64,000 nucleotides of DNA from Desulfovibrio subterraneus. Its GTDB lineage: Bacteria > Desulfobacterota > Desulfovibrionia > Desulfovibrionales > Desulfovibrionaceae. The position numbers and the translations under genes are program-made. The notes below the pieces were generated by a model. The model was given only the letters and a program-made list of their open reading frames with translations, did not search any database and was not told where the DNA came from. This document shows, piece after piece, positions 8,333 through 16,644 of this stretch (position 1 is its first letter; each line of letters opens with the position of its first letter). The stretch covers positions 1 through 64,000 of the forward strand of contig NZ_BLVO01000005.1 of the NCBI RefSeq assembly GCF_013340285.1, read 5' to 3'.

Positions 8333-10144
8333 ATGTTCAGTCCCCTGAAGCGTCTCTGGAGGAAGTATCTCTACCTCTACCGCAACATAACATATGTGCG
8401 GATGCTGGTTATCGGGATATTTCTGGGGGTGCTCACAGGTATCGCCTCCATTCTTTTCTTTTTAGGTATTGAATATTTCAAGCATCTCATTCAGGGGCAA
8501 TGGGCCGGAATGAATCTGCCTGCCCCGGCTGGAGAAGCCATGTTCCATGGAGAAGGTGCCGAGCACTACCGCCCGTGGATCATACCGCTTTCCTGTGCCG
8601 TTGTAGGGCTGGTCACCGGCTGGCTGGTTGAACGTTTTCTGCCGCACTCCATCAATGGCATGACCGATGGCACAGATGCCATGATCAAGGCCTTCCATCA
8701 GGACAGAGGGGTTATCAAGCCCTGTGCTCCCTTGATCAAGGGCATCACCTCCATTTTTACCATTGCCTCCGGCGGATCCGCCGGTCGTGAAGGGCCAATT
8801 TCACAGATCGGTGCGGGCCTCGGTTCATGGATGGCGGATTTTCTGGGACTTTCCGTCAAGGAACGGCGCATTCTCATGCTCACGGGGGCTGCCGGTGGTC
8901 TTGGGGCTGTGTTCCGCGCACCGCTCGGGGGAGCACTCACAGCCATCGAAGTGATCTACAAGGAAGACTTCGAATCGGAAGCGATTCTGCCTGCAGTCAT
9001 TTCTTCGGTGGTGGCCTATTCGATTTTTACCTTTGCGTTTGGCACTGAGCCGATGTTCGGCATTCCCGAATTTTCGTTCAGCAATATCTTTGAACTGCCG
9101 TTTTACGTCATCCTCGCCTTTGCATGTGCCCTTACCGGCTGGATGTATGTACGTACGTTCCAGTACCTCAAGTATTCCGTATTCGAGAAGATGCGTGCCA
9201 AGGTAGGCATCATGTGGACCATGGCCGCTGGCGGCCTGATCATGGGCATGTTCGGCATGATGTATCCCAAGGTTATTTCCGGCGGCTACGGCTGGCTTGA
9301 GCAGGCCATTCTGGGCGAGCTGACCATTACCACGATGGTTGTGGTGGTGCTGGCAAAAACGCTGGCAACGTCCATAACGCTTGGGTCAGGTATGAGCGGC
9401 GGCATGTTTGCACCGGCTCTCTTTGTGGGCGGCATGACAGGCGGGGTTGTAGGCTTCAGTGCGCACAAGTTCTATCCGGATGTCGTGGCCCAGCCCGGGG
9501 GATACGTGCTGGTGGGCATGGCCGCGTTCTTTGCAGGCGTAGCCAATGCGCCCATCGGCCCGCTGGTTATGGTCTGCGAACTGACGCAGGGCTATGGTCT
9601 GCTTGCGCCGCTCATGCTTGCTTCGGCCATCTGTCTTGTCGTGAGCCGCAAGACCTCGCTCTATGAGAATCAGCTGGAAAACAAGTTCGAATCTCCTGCG
9701 CATATCAACGACGCCACCATCAATATTCTTGAAAAACTTCACGTGTCAGACTTTTTCCAGCGTGGTCGCGTGACCATTCTGGAGGAATCCATCACGCTTA
9801 AAGCCCTGACCGATATCATCGCCGGAACGAACGAGTTCTTCTTTCCGGTCAAGAACCACGATGGTGAAATAACCGGTATTCTGTCGCTCAACGACGTGCG
9901 TAATCTGCTGTACGAAGAATGCCTGTTCGATCTTGTTATCGTGGGTGAGCTGGCCAGACCGCCTATCACCCTGGAAGAGAACGACGATCTTTACACCGCC
10001 CTGCTCAAGTTCGTGGACAGCGATCTGGGGCAGATTCCCGTTATCAAGGATAACGATCCCCACACTATTCTCGGCCTTATCAACAGGGCTGACGTATTCA
10101 GGGCGTATACGACGCACCTGCGGGTCATTCAGGCCGAAGAGTAG
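8333..10144 (+). CDS. ClC-family chloride channel/transporter with C-terminal CBS domains
   Basis: 603 residues; ATG at 8333, 7 nt after gggag. The N-terminal two thirds is multi-helical membrane protein with ClC signatures: GGSAGREGPISQIG (~146; the GxEGP element carrying the gating glutamate) and GSGMSGGMFAPALFVGG (~351; the GxFxP filter element). Residues ~463-600 form a pair of CBS domains (LEKLHVSDFF to NRADVFRAY), which often bind adenine nucleotides and regulate gating. The first filter motif GSGIP is not recognisable; the equivalent region reads HSINGMTDGTDA. Aligned by eye to E. coli ClC-ec1, the internal proton-pathway glutamate position appears to be valine (TAIEVIYKE), which would favour a channel-like mode. 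Ion and mechanism remain open. Confidence 0.88.
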   Translation: MFSPLKRLWRKYLYLYRNITYVRMLVIGIFLGVLTGIASILFFLGIEYFKHLIQGQWAGMNLPAPAGEAMFHGEGAEHYRPWIIPLSCAVVGLVTGWLVERFLPHSINGMTDGTDAMIKAFHQDRGVIKPCAPLIKGITSIFTIASGGSAGREGPISQIGAGLGSWMADFLGLSVKERRILMLTGAAGGLGAVFRAPLGGALTAIEVIYKEDFESEAILPAVISSVVAYSIFTFAFGTEPMFGIPEFSFSNIFELPFYVILAFACALTGWMYVRTFQYLKYSVFEKMRAKVGIMWTMAAGGLIMGMFGMMYPKVISGGYGWLEQAILGELTITTMVVVVLAKTLATSITLGSGMSGGMFAPALFVGGMTGGVVGFSAHKFYPDVVAQPGGYVLVGMAAFFAGVANAPIGPLVMVCELTQGYGLLAPLMLASAICLVVSRKTSLYENQLENKFESPAHINDATINILEKLHVSDFFQRGRVTILEESITLKALTDIIAGTNEFFFPVKNHDGEITGILSLNDVRNLLYEECLFDLVIVGELARPPITLEENDDLYTALLKFVDSDLGQIPVIKDNDPHTILGLINRADVFRAYTTHLRVIQAEE

Positions 10145-10165
10145 TACGGCCGAGTCAGAACAACA

Positions 10166-10203
10166 AAAGCGCACCGTTTCTTCGCGAGACGGTGCGCTTT
10201 TTT
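10166..10203 (+). terminator. Bidirectional terminator between convergent genes
   Basis: Perfect 12-bp stem aaagcgcaccgt / acggtgcgcttt with T runs on both sides. It serves the ClC gene and, on the minus strand, the HD-GYP gene, whose stop lies inside its edge. Confidence 0.9.
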
Positions 10204-10969
10204 ACAGAAGGCTTGTGAGACAAGGCGGCGCCTGTTCGCTGTCTTTGAGCATGAGCACAAGATCATGAATGTGCTGGCGGGCAGCAAGCACCGCCTGTAC
10301 CACCAGTGGGTCGAACTGTGTTCCCGAGCAGCGCTGCAGTTCTTCCAGAGCCTGATCGAAGGTCATGGACGCGCGATAGGGTCTGTCCTGCAGCATGGCG
10401 GAGAGTGAATCCGCCGCTGCAATGATTCTTGCCCCCCTTGGAATGGCATTGCCTCCCAGACCGAAAGGATACCCCTTTCCGTCATACCGTTCATGATGGT
10501 GTAGAATCATGGCCTGAATGCCCGTCATGTTCGAAAAAGCCTGTACCGGCTGAACGATGTTGGCCCCGATGGAGGGGTGCATCTTTATGAGCCGCATCTC
10601 TTCTTCGTTAAGCGGCCCTTCCTTCTGGAGCACCCTGTCCGGAACACCGATTTTGCCGATATCATGCAGATGGCCGGCAATGTGGAGGATGTCAGACTCA
10701 TGGCAGGTCATGCCCAGTGTTTGGCCTATGGCTTGGGCAATAATGGCCACTTCTTCTGAATGGCAGCTGGTTCTCGGATCTTTGGCGTCGATGGCGTTGC
10801 CGAGAGATTCGGCGAACTGGTGTAATGAACGGCTCACCGCCTCGTCACAGGCGGTTGTGCAATGCTCGGCAGAGGGGAGCGGACAGCAGGCGCCCTGCAG
10901 CTGTTTTGCGGCGTGCAGGGGCTTATACGCTACCGGAGTCTTGGAGCGGACGTGATAAAGTTGTTTCAT
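10202..10969 (-). CDS. HD-GYP domain protein, putative c-di-GMP phosphodiesterase
   Basis: 255 residues. A ~50-residue N-terminal region of unknown function is followed by an HD-GYP domain with the full set of signature elements: RTSCHSEEV, HDIGKIGVPD (HD pair), HHHERYDGKGYP (GYP motif), IPRGARIIAAADSLSAM and RPYRASM. The family hydrolyses cyclic di-GMP to pGpG/GMP at a bi- or trinuclear metal site in the cytoplasm. No receiver or membrane segment is present, so the input signal is unknown. An EAL protein at 46130 is the other c-di-GMP enzyme in this window; there is no GGDEF protein. It is transcribed alone, convergent with the ClC gene. Confidence 0.88.
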   Translation of the reverse strand: MKQLYHVRSKTPVAYKPLHAAKQLQGACCPLPSAEHCTTACDEAVSRSLHQFAESLGNAIDAKDPRTSCHSEEVAIIAQAIGQTLGMTCHESDILHIAGHLHDIGKIGVPDRVLQKEGPLNEEEMRLIKMHPSIGANIVQPVQAFSNMTGIQAMILHHHERYDGKGYPFGLGGNAIPRGARIIAAADSLSAMLQDRPYRASMTFDQALEELQRCSGTQFDPLVVQAVLAARQHIHDLVLMLKDSEQAPPCLTSLL

Positions 10970-11484
10970 GGTGGGCTGTTAGGGCAAAAGATTGAGTGTG
11001 TATTGAAAATGAAATTCGTTTTCACGAATAGGGGCTTTTCATGCGGGTGTCAAATGAAAACAGGCGCTGCTTCTGCGTACCGGAACGGGAAAGACCTTTT
11101 GTGATTTGAAGCTGTGCGGTGCAGGTGTTGCCGCTCATCGCGCCTTTGAGAGGGAGGCGCGCCGTAATGTTGGTCTGCGCCACGGAGGAGAGTCATAATG
11201 CCTTATGACAGAAGAGCGGGTATACAGAAGCGCGACAGATGAGTGGACATGCGGAACAGAAAACACAGGGCAGAAAAAGGGCACATGCAGGGTGGTTTGA
11301 TGTTCGTTATGCTGCCTGTTGTCTGCGTGGAGGAACTGCGGGGGATAGAGATGCCTCCGGGATGTGCCATTTTTGCCTCTCAGCGTGAGCTGTGAGAGGT
11401 AATTTGACTTGGGGCTGGCAGACGGAGGGATAGCTCTGTTTCAGGGGCGGAAAGGGCGTTTTTTGAAGAATGAGGTTTTAGGGT
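10970..11484. other. Intergenic stretch without a recognisable gene
   Basis: About 515 bp between the HD-GYP start and the pal terminator. I see no convincing coding frame; the open frame running in from 11409 is antisense to pal. The only structure is an imperfect hairpin cctctca / tgagagg near 11376-11399. The HD-GYP promoter presumably lies near 10970-11050. Confidence 0.5.
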
Positions 11485-11518
11485 TTGAAAAAACAAAAGC
11501 CCCCGCTTTCGCGGGGGC
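11485..11518 (-). terminator. Terminator of the Tol-Pal operon
   Basis: On the minus strand, gcccccgc-gaaa-gcgggggc (11499-11518) is followed by ttttgtttttt. This is a very stable tetraloop hairpin just downstream of pal. Confidence 0.93.
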
Positions 11519-11543
11519 CCCTGCTAAAAAAAACTATGCGGTA

Positions 11544-12077
11544 CTACTTGATGATCTTGAAGGCAGCGCGGCGGTTCTTGGACCACACAGCCTCGCCCGT
11601 GCCTTCAAGGGCAGGACGTTCTTCACCGAAAGATACCACTTCGATCTGGGAAGCGGAAACGCCGAGCACCATAAGGTATTCCTTAACGGCGCGAGCGCGG
11701 CGCTCACCCAGTGCAAGGTTGTATTCTTCAGTACCGCGGTCGTCACAATGACCTTCCACCAGCACGCGCAGCTGGGGGAACTTCTTCATGACAGCGGCCT
11801 TGTTCTTCAGGGAGTCACGGTAGTCAGCCTTGATGTCGAACTTGTCGAACTCAAAGTATACCAGTTCATCGGTGATAACCATACGGGCCTTGTTCAGGGC
11901 TTCTGCAAGCTCCTGTTCGGCGGTCATGGCACCGGAATCAACAGTTTCGACCGGAGCCTGCTCCACAGTGGAAGCCTGCTCAGGGGTAGCAGCTACCTGC
12001 TTCTTGGCACAGCCGAAGCTCATAGCCAGTACCAAAACCATAAAAAGTGCCAGCCCGATCCGTTTCATGTTACGCAT
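11544..12077 (-). CDS. pal: Peptidoglycan-associated lipoprotein Pal
   Basis: 177 residues; ATG at 12077, 8 nt after aggagg. A lipoprotein signal peptide ends in a lipobox (LAMSFGC), so Cys ~22 becomes the lipidated N-terminus. A short linker leads to an OmpA-like domain (YFEFDKFDIK, then VEGHCDDRGTEEYNLALGERRA and NRRAAFKI), which binds the meso-DAP of peptidoglycan. Pal is the outer-membrane anchor of the Tol-Pal machine and a partner of TolB, encoded just upstream. It is the last gene of the minus-strand tolQ-tolR-tolA-lipoprotein-tolB-pal cluster. The 254-bp gap to tolB could hold an extra pal promoter. Confidence 0.95.
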   Translation of the reverse strand: MRNMKRIGLALFMVLVLAMSFGCAKKQVAATPEQASTVEQAPVETVDSGAMTAEQELAEALNKARMVITDELVYFEFDKFDIKADYRDSLKNKAAVMKKFPQLRVLVEGHCDDRGTEEYNLALGERRARAVKEYLMVLGVSASQIEVVSFGEERPALEGTGEAVWSKNRRAAFKIIK

Positions 12078-12331
12078 TGAATATTCCTCCTAATGCTCTG
12101 TACAAATCTCTATTAGCAGACACACAATGGTCAGCCTCTATCCCTTTTTCACACGTTCAGCAGGTTGTCTGCGCTTTGAATTCCAAAGCCGATCACACAA
12201 CGAACGCGACAGTATCGTAGCTTAGGCATAGATTTTGTCAAGATGAATACTATTGGTTATCAATGGGTTCTTAGGCACTCGCTGGCTGCCAAGCCAGATG
12301 CCAAGCCTATGCCGAGGGAAAAAATATTTTT

Positions 12332-13666
12332 TTATTCAGGAACGAATCCCCATGAAGGCATGGTGTCTTCACCGGGTCCGGTGGGCACCAAGCGGGGGTC
12401 TCCGCCGTGGCGCGTTGTCAGGTATATCTTGTACTGGCCTGTCCTGCTTGAGGAAAATGCCAGAAAGTATCCGTCGGGGGCAAATGCGGGCATTTCATCG
12501 TTGCCCGGACCGAAGGTTACCTGCTTTTCACGGCCGGTAACGAGGTCCAGAACGAAGATGCGGTGCTGCCCGTCCACCATGCGGGAAAAGGCCACCAGCT
12601 CACCGTCGGGCGAGATGCTGGGGTTGGTGTTGTATTTGCCTTCGCGGGTTACACGCTCGTCGCTGCCGGTCTTCAGATCTTTCAGGAAGATGTGCGGATT
12701 GCCTCTGCGGCTGGAAACGTAGGCCATCTTCGTGCCGGTGGCATCGAAGGAGGGCGAAACGTCAATGGCCCAGTTTTCAATCAGCGTGGATTCCTTCTGG
12801 AAGATGTGGTTCAGCAGGTAGATATCGGGGTTGCCGCCGGAAGCAAGGCTCACGGCCACCTTGTTGTTGGGAAGGAAGGTGGGGCCGATGATGGTGTTGC
12901 CGGGGAACTTGATATGCTGCACACGGCGCGTGAGGCGGTCCCACACCCCGAGGGAGTGGTAGCGGTCGCCGATGTGGCTGAAGATGATGTAGCGGCCGTC
13001 AGGCGACCACGAAGGCGAAAGGCTCAGGCCCTTCAGCTTGGTGAGCTGACGCAGATCGCGGCCGGTGGCATGCACGGACCAGATGTCTTTCTGGGTTTTG
13101 CCGGCTTTTTTTACGAAAGCGAGGGTGGAGAGGAAGAAATCTCCCCGTCCCGTGAGTGCCTTCATGAAATCGGCGCAGAAGCGGTCTGCAACGCGGGGCA
13201 GCATTTCAGGCGTGATATCGTAGTAGGCCTTGCCGAGAACAAGTTTGCCGGAAAGCACTTCGTACACGCGCAGCTCCACGCTGGGAGACTTGCCCGGTGC
13301 AGGGGTAGGCCAGCCCGCGGTGATGAGCAGGTCAACACCTGCCAGCTGGTAGCGGCGCATGTCCACATCGGGGGCCTTGAATCCGGCGAGCCGGTTGCCA
13401 CCGAGAATCGTGCCGCCTTCCACCACGTTGAGGAAGGGCAGGTAGTAGAGGTTGCCGTCGATCAGCTTCTTGAGTTGGGAACCCATGACAGGTGCCCCGG
13501 TAATGGGTCCGGCCGGTCCGGCACTGCCGAGCGGTTCTGCGGTGACCAGATTCAGAGCGCCCTGACCCGGTCCGTAGATATCCACTTCGAGCGAACGCGC
13601 ATGGGCCTGCAGCACCGTCAGGGCGAGGGTTACGATTAGGAGAAAGGTCGTTCTGAGATGTTTCAT
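12332..13666 (-). CDS. tolB: Tol-Pal system periplasmic protein TolB
   Basis: 444 residues from the ATG at 13666 (a TTG at 13684 is the longer alternative). The signal peptide is MKHLRTTFLLIVTLALTVLQ with probable cleavage after AHA. The N-terminal TolB domain (~25-170) is followed by a six-bladed beta-propeller built of repeats of the type LSPSWSPDGRYIIFSH, VSPSFDATGTKMAYVS and PSISPDGELVAFSR. TolB shuttles between Pal at the outer membrane and the TolQRA inner-membrane complex in the periplasm. Its place between tolA/lipoprotein and pal is canonical. Confidence 0.94.
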   Translation of the reverse strand: MKHLRTTFLLIVTLALTVLQAHARSLEVDIYGPGQGALNLVTAEPLGSAGPAGPITGAPVMGSQLKKLIDGNLYYLPFLNVVEGGTILGGNRLAGFKAPDVDMRRYQLAGVDLLITAGWPTPAPGKSPSVELRVYEVLSGKLVLGKAYYDITPEMLPRVADRFCADFMKALTGRGDFFLSTLAFVKKAGKTQKDIWSVHATGRDLRQLTKLKGLSLSPSWSPDGRYIIFSHIGDRYHSLGVWDRLTRRVQHIKFPGNTIIGPTFLPNNKVAVSLASGGNPDIYLLNHIFQKESTLIENWAIDVSPSFDATGTKMAYVSSRRGNPHIFLKDLKTGSDERVTREGKYNTNPSISPDGELVAFSRMVDGQHRIFVLDLVTGREKQVTFGPGNDEMPAFAPDGYFLAFSSSRTGQYKIYLTTRHGGDPRLVPTGPGEDTMPSWGFVPE

Positions 13667-13720
13667 GATAATTGTACTCTTCAATTCATGCAGGCCCGAG
13701 AGAGCGTGCAGTGATGTCGT

Positions 13721-13884
13721 CTATTCGTGACTGTTGAAGTTGATGGTTATTTCCGAAATATCCGGCGAAGGCGGTTTGGGAAGTACCTTGGTATCCGCTA
13801 CCGCACGCAGGGTTGATGCGTCAAAGTCTGCGCGGCCTGAAGAGGCCACGATCTTGGCGTCGAGAATGGAACCTTCGGGTGAAA
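13721..13884 (-). repeat. Duplicated tolA 3' segment, copy A (in the lipoprotein gene)
   Basis: About 164 bp matching 14203-14366 with three differences that I can see: stop-codon wobble, ggtttggg/ggcttggg, and gggtgaaa/gggcgaaa. The offset is 482 bp. All three leave the protein sequence unchanged. Confidence 0.9.
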
Positions 13885-14176
13885 TAATGACCCGCACTCT
13901 CGTCGAAAGCTGATCCTTAATAGCCGCGCGTGGGAAATGCCAGCTCTCCTTTATGCGTTGCTGAATGACGATGCCCCATAGTTCTACTTCGGGGGGGATG
14001 TCATATATCTTGTTTTCGTTTTGCTGTGCGGAATGCTCCGTTGTAATTGGTGCAGCCTCTTTTGATTGTGTGTCGCTCTGTATCTCCGCATGCCTTTTTG
14101 CAGCTGGAAAGGTGCAGGCATTCAGAGAGATAAGCGCTATGGCTATGCAGCTAATTAATAACGTGGCACGGAACAT
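13721..14176 (-). CDS. Putative lipoprotein carrying a duplicated TolA/TonB C-terminal domain
   Basis: 151 residues. The N-terminus is a signal peptide with lipobox (ALISLNAC; Cys 21). Residues ~22-60 are a short polar linker and ~62-151 form a TolA/TonB C-terminal-like domain. The last 53 residues (from SPEGSILDAK to the terminal NSHE) are identical to those of the adjacent TolA, and the DNA is almost identical too. The domain starts differ (WGIVIQQRIKESWHFPRAAI here, YAIAVQKLVRDNWRFPQMAT in TolA). It therefore looks like a TolA tail transplanted onto a lipid anchor, lacking TolA's membrane helix and long spacer. Possible roles: a second binding site for TolB/Pal or colicin-like ligands, or a competitor of TolA. 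I know of no standard name for it. Confidence 0.75.
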   Translation of the reverse strand: MFRATLLISCIAIALISLNACTFPAAKRHAEIQSDTQSKEAAPITTEHSAQQNENKIYDIPPEVELWGIVIQQRIKESWHFPRAAIKDQLSTRVRVIISPEGSILDAKIVASSGRADFDASTLRAVADTKVLPKPPSPDISEITINFNSHE

Positions 14177-14202
14177 ATATTGATTGTCGCAATTTGAGAG
14201 CG

Positions 14203-14366
14203 TTATTCGTGACTGTTGAAGTTGATGGTTATTTCCGAAATATCCGGCGAAGGCGGCTTGGGAAGTACCTTGGTATCCGCTACCGCACGCAGGGTTGATG
14301 CGTCAAAGTCTGCGCGGCCTGAAGAGGCCACGATCTTGGCGTCGAGAATGGAACCTTCGGGCGAAA
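14203..14366 (-). repeat. Duplicated tolA 3' segment, copy B (in tolA)
   Basis: Partner of the segment at 13721-13884. The boundary of identity is sharp at the serine of SPEGSILDAK, upstream of which the two genes are clearly diverged. Confidence 0.9.
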
Positions 14367-15174
14367 GCATTATCCGCACGCTAGCCGTGAGCTGGTCACG
14401 GGTTGCCATCTGCGGAAAACGCCAGTTATCTCTCACGAGCTTCTGCACGGCAATGGCATACAGGTCTTCTATGCTGCCGACAACACCGTCGGAAGGCGGA
14501 CCTTCAATGCCCTCTTCACCGGCTTCTGCCAGTGCGTCCTGCAGTGCCTTGTCCTGAGAGACAGATTCCTGCAGCGCCGCAAGTTCCTTGCTGAGCTGCT
14601 GCTGACCGGAGACGGCGCGTTGTTTCTCGGCCTTCTTGACGGTCTTGGAAGTGTCTGCCAGCGCTTCGCGCAGAATATCGTCGGCGGATTTCTCCGGCTT
14701 CTTTTCGGGTTTCTTTTGCGGTTCGGGCTTTTTGTCCGGTTCCGACTTCTTGTCCGGCTTGTCCTTCTTGTCGTCCTTGGGCTTGGGCTGTTCCGCCACC
14801 TTGGGTGCCTCTGGCACAACGGCCTTTTTGGGGCTTATGGGGGTGGCGTCGGGCTTGGGCTCGGGCTTGGGTGCGGGAACAGGCTTGGCCGCAGGCTGGG
14901 GCTTGGGAGCCGGAGCAGGGGCCGGAGCGGGTTCCGGTGCCGGAGGCGGAGGCGTGGCGGGAGAAGGTTCCGGCTTGGGTTTGACTACGGGGCCGGCAAC
15001 CTTGTTGCCGGGCGCAACCTTGCCCACCGGACGCTTGCCCGAAAGCGCGACCAGTTTCACCTGATATACAGGAACGTCCAGCCGCACCTTACTTGAGCTT
15101 GCAGGCCAATAGATCATGCCTATCACAAGCAGAAGGTGCAGACAGAGGGAGAGCAGCGTGCTGATAAAACGCAT
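14203..15174 (-). CDS. tolA: TolA, TonB-like energy-transducing protein
   Basis: 323 residues. One N-terminal membrane helix (LLSLCLHLLLVIGMIYW, ~6-23) retains the helix histidine typical of TonB/TolA. A long Pro/Ala/Lys/Glu-rich periplasmic spacer (~45-215) follows, then a C-terminal TolA/TonB domain (~235-323, beginning near DLYAIAVQKLVRDNWRFP). It couples the TolQR proton channel to TolB/Pal across the periplasm for outer-membrane constriction and stability. It sits 12 nt after tolR. The 3' ~164 bp are duplicated in the next gene. Confidence 0.92.
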   Translation of the reverse strand: MRFISTLLSLCLHLLLVIGMIYWPASSSKVRLDVPVYQVKLVALSGKRPVGKVAPGNKVAGPVVKPKPEPSPATPPPPAPEPAPAPAPAPKPQPAAKPVPAPKPEPKPDATPISPKKAVVPEAPKVAEQPKPKDDKKDKPDKKSEPDKKPEPQKKPEKKPEKSADDILREALADTSKTVKKAEKQRAVSGQQQLSKELAALQESVSQDKALQDALAEAGEEGIEGPPSDGVVGSIEDLYAIAVQKLVRDNWRFPQMATRDQLTASVRIMLSPEGSILDAKIVASSGRADFDASTLRAVADTKVLPKPPSPDISEITINFNSHE

Positions 15175-15186
15175 CAGATTGGACGC

Positions 15187-15621
15187 CTACTTGGTTTTCT
15201 TCTGGTCCTTGGGTTCGTCGGGCTGTTCCGCTACCACACCAAGGTTGGCTATGCCTGCTGCCTTGATATGCCCCATGGCCTGAACCACGACGCCGTAAGG
15301 CACTTCCCTGTCTGCACGCAGGAAAAGCTGTTTATTCTGTTCCTTGACCAGACGGATGATGTGTCCTTCCAGATCGTCGAAGGTGACAGGGTATTCGTCA
15401 AGGAACATGGCGCCGTCGCGGCGGATGGTCATGACGAGGTGTTCACTGTCCGTAGGCAGCACTTCAACGGTCTGGGTCTGGGGCAGGTCCACTTCAAGTC
15501 CCTGCGTCATGAGCGGTGCTGTGACCATGAAAATGATCAGCAGAACCAGCATGACGTCAACGAAGGGCGTGACGTTGATTTCCGCCACAAAGCCCTTGCT
15601 GTTTCCGACAGAAGCTCCCAT
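15187..15621 (-). CDS. tolR: TolR/ExbD biopolymer transport protein
   Basis: 144 residues. A short cytoplasmic N-terminus is followed by one membrane helix containing the proton-path aspartate (INVTPFVDVMLVLLIIFMV, Asp ~22), then a periplasmic domain (MTQGLEVDLPQTQ and VPYGVVVQAMGHIKAAGI). With TolQ it forms the proton-motive-force-driven motor that energises TolA. It lies 9 nt downstream of tolQ and 12 nt upstream of tolA. Confidence 0.94.
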   Translation of the reverse strand: MGASVGNSKGFVAEINVTPFVDVMLVLLIIFMVTAPLMTQGLEVDLPQTQTVEVLPTDSEHLVMTIRRDGAMFLDEYPVTFDDLEGHIIRLVKEQNKQLFLRADREVPYGVVVQAMGHIKAAGIANLGVVAEQPDEPKDQKKTK

Positions 15622-15630
15622 GGCTATCTC

Positions 15631-16341
15631 CTAGCGCTTTTCGCCGGGAATGCGGGCGACGGTTTGGGAGGCGGGACGGGTAGCGCCGAGTTCGCGCTGA
15701 ACACGGTTGAGGAAGGCACCGGCAAAGTTGACCAGCTGCACTTCAATGCCGTTGAGCATGCCGAGGAACAGGTTGTAGCCCATGGTGGCGGGAATGGCCA
15801 CGGCCAGGCCGATGGCGGTGGCGACAAGGGCTTCGGATATGCCGGGGGCAACTGCAGCAAGGGTTGCAGTCTTCATCTGCCCGATGGAATGGAAGGAGTG
15901 CATGATGCCCCAAACCGTTCCGAACAGTCCGATGAAGGGGGCGGAGTTTGCGCAGGTGGCAAGGAAGGACAGCGATGTGCCCATCTTTGATGTCTGCATG
16001 CTCACACCCTGACGCAGCGCGCGGCGCACGTTGTCCGCGAGAATATCGGAATTGCTGCCCAGCTCGCGCAGGCGGTTGTATTCGGCCACGCCTTCCTGCG
16101 CCACGCTGTACACGGGCGAGGTGGCGTCGCTGCCCAGAGACTGCACGGCTTCGCGCAGATCCTTGGCGGCCTGGAAGTCGGCAAGTCCCTTTTCCGCCTT
16201 GGCGCGGGCGGCGCTCAGGTGAAACCATTTCTGGAACATGAGGGACCAGCTGGTGATGGACATGATGATCAGCAGGGCAAGCACGCATTTTACAACGAAA
16301 GTTGCCTGCCACAGCAGCATAAAGACATTGGAATCGCCCAT
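15631..16341 (-). CDS. tolQ: TolQ/ExbB proton channel subunit
   Basis: 236 residues from MGDSNVFMLL. This start has ggagag 6 nt upstream and begins directly with the first helix; a 54-codon longer frame has no SD. Three membrane segments are visible: WQATFVVKCVLALLIIMSI near the N-terminus, then two after a large cytoplasmic loop (SLSFLATCANSAPFIGLFGTVWGIM and ALVATAIGLAVAIPATMGYNLF), with the MotA/TolQ/ExbB core motif FIGLFGTVWGI. It is the first gene of the minus-strand Tol-Pal operon. The promoter presumably lies in 16342-16644, where I see no other feature. Confidence 0.93.
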   Translation of the reverse strand: MGDSNVFMLLWQATFVVKCVLALLIIMSITSWSLMFQKWFHLSAARAKAEKGLADFQAAKDLREAVQSLGSDATSPVYSVAQEGVAEYNRLRELGSNSDILADNVRRALRQGVSMQTSKMGTSLSFLATCANSAPFIGLFGTVWGIMHSFHSIGQMKTATLAAVAPGISEALVATAIGLAVAIPATMGYNLFLGMLNGIEVQLVNFAGAFLNRVQRELGATRPASQTVARIPGEKR

Positions 16342-16644
16342 GAAATCTCTCCGAAAAAGTAGTGTTGTCGGTAGTAACCGATTTGTTTTTTTGGTAAAAC
16401 TTCCTCTTGCTTTAGAGGAACCTATCAAGACCCGGGCAGAAAATCCGCTCAAGGGGGATTGATTGGCAGCCTTGTAACGTAAAAAAAGCGGGGTATAAAG
16501 CATGTTTCCCCCGCCATTCCCCGTAAACGGCCTAAACGCGTCTCCCTTTTGGCCGCAGAGCTCGGGCGTACGCCATCGGGCGGGCAGACGCGTTTGTAAA
16601 ATTTTCTATCATTATAATATAGTCTGCCGCCGGTTCTCCCGAAC

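Noticed and set aside
11409-12080. Plus-strand open frame of over 220 codons across the pal gene
   Set aside because: It is antisense to pal, whose lipobox, OmpA domain, SD and terminator are all clear.
12563-13639. Long plus-strand open frame opposite tolB
   Set aside because: Shadow of tolB; contains no domain and no start signal.
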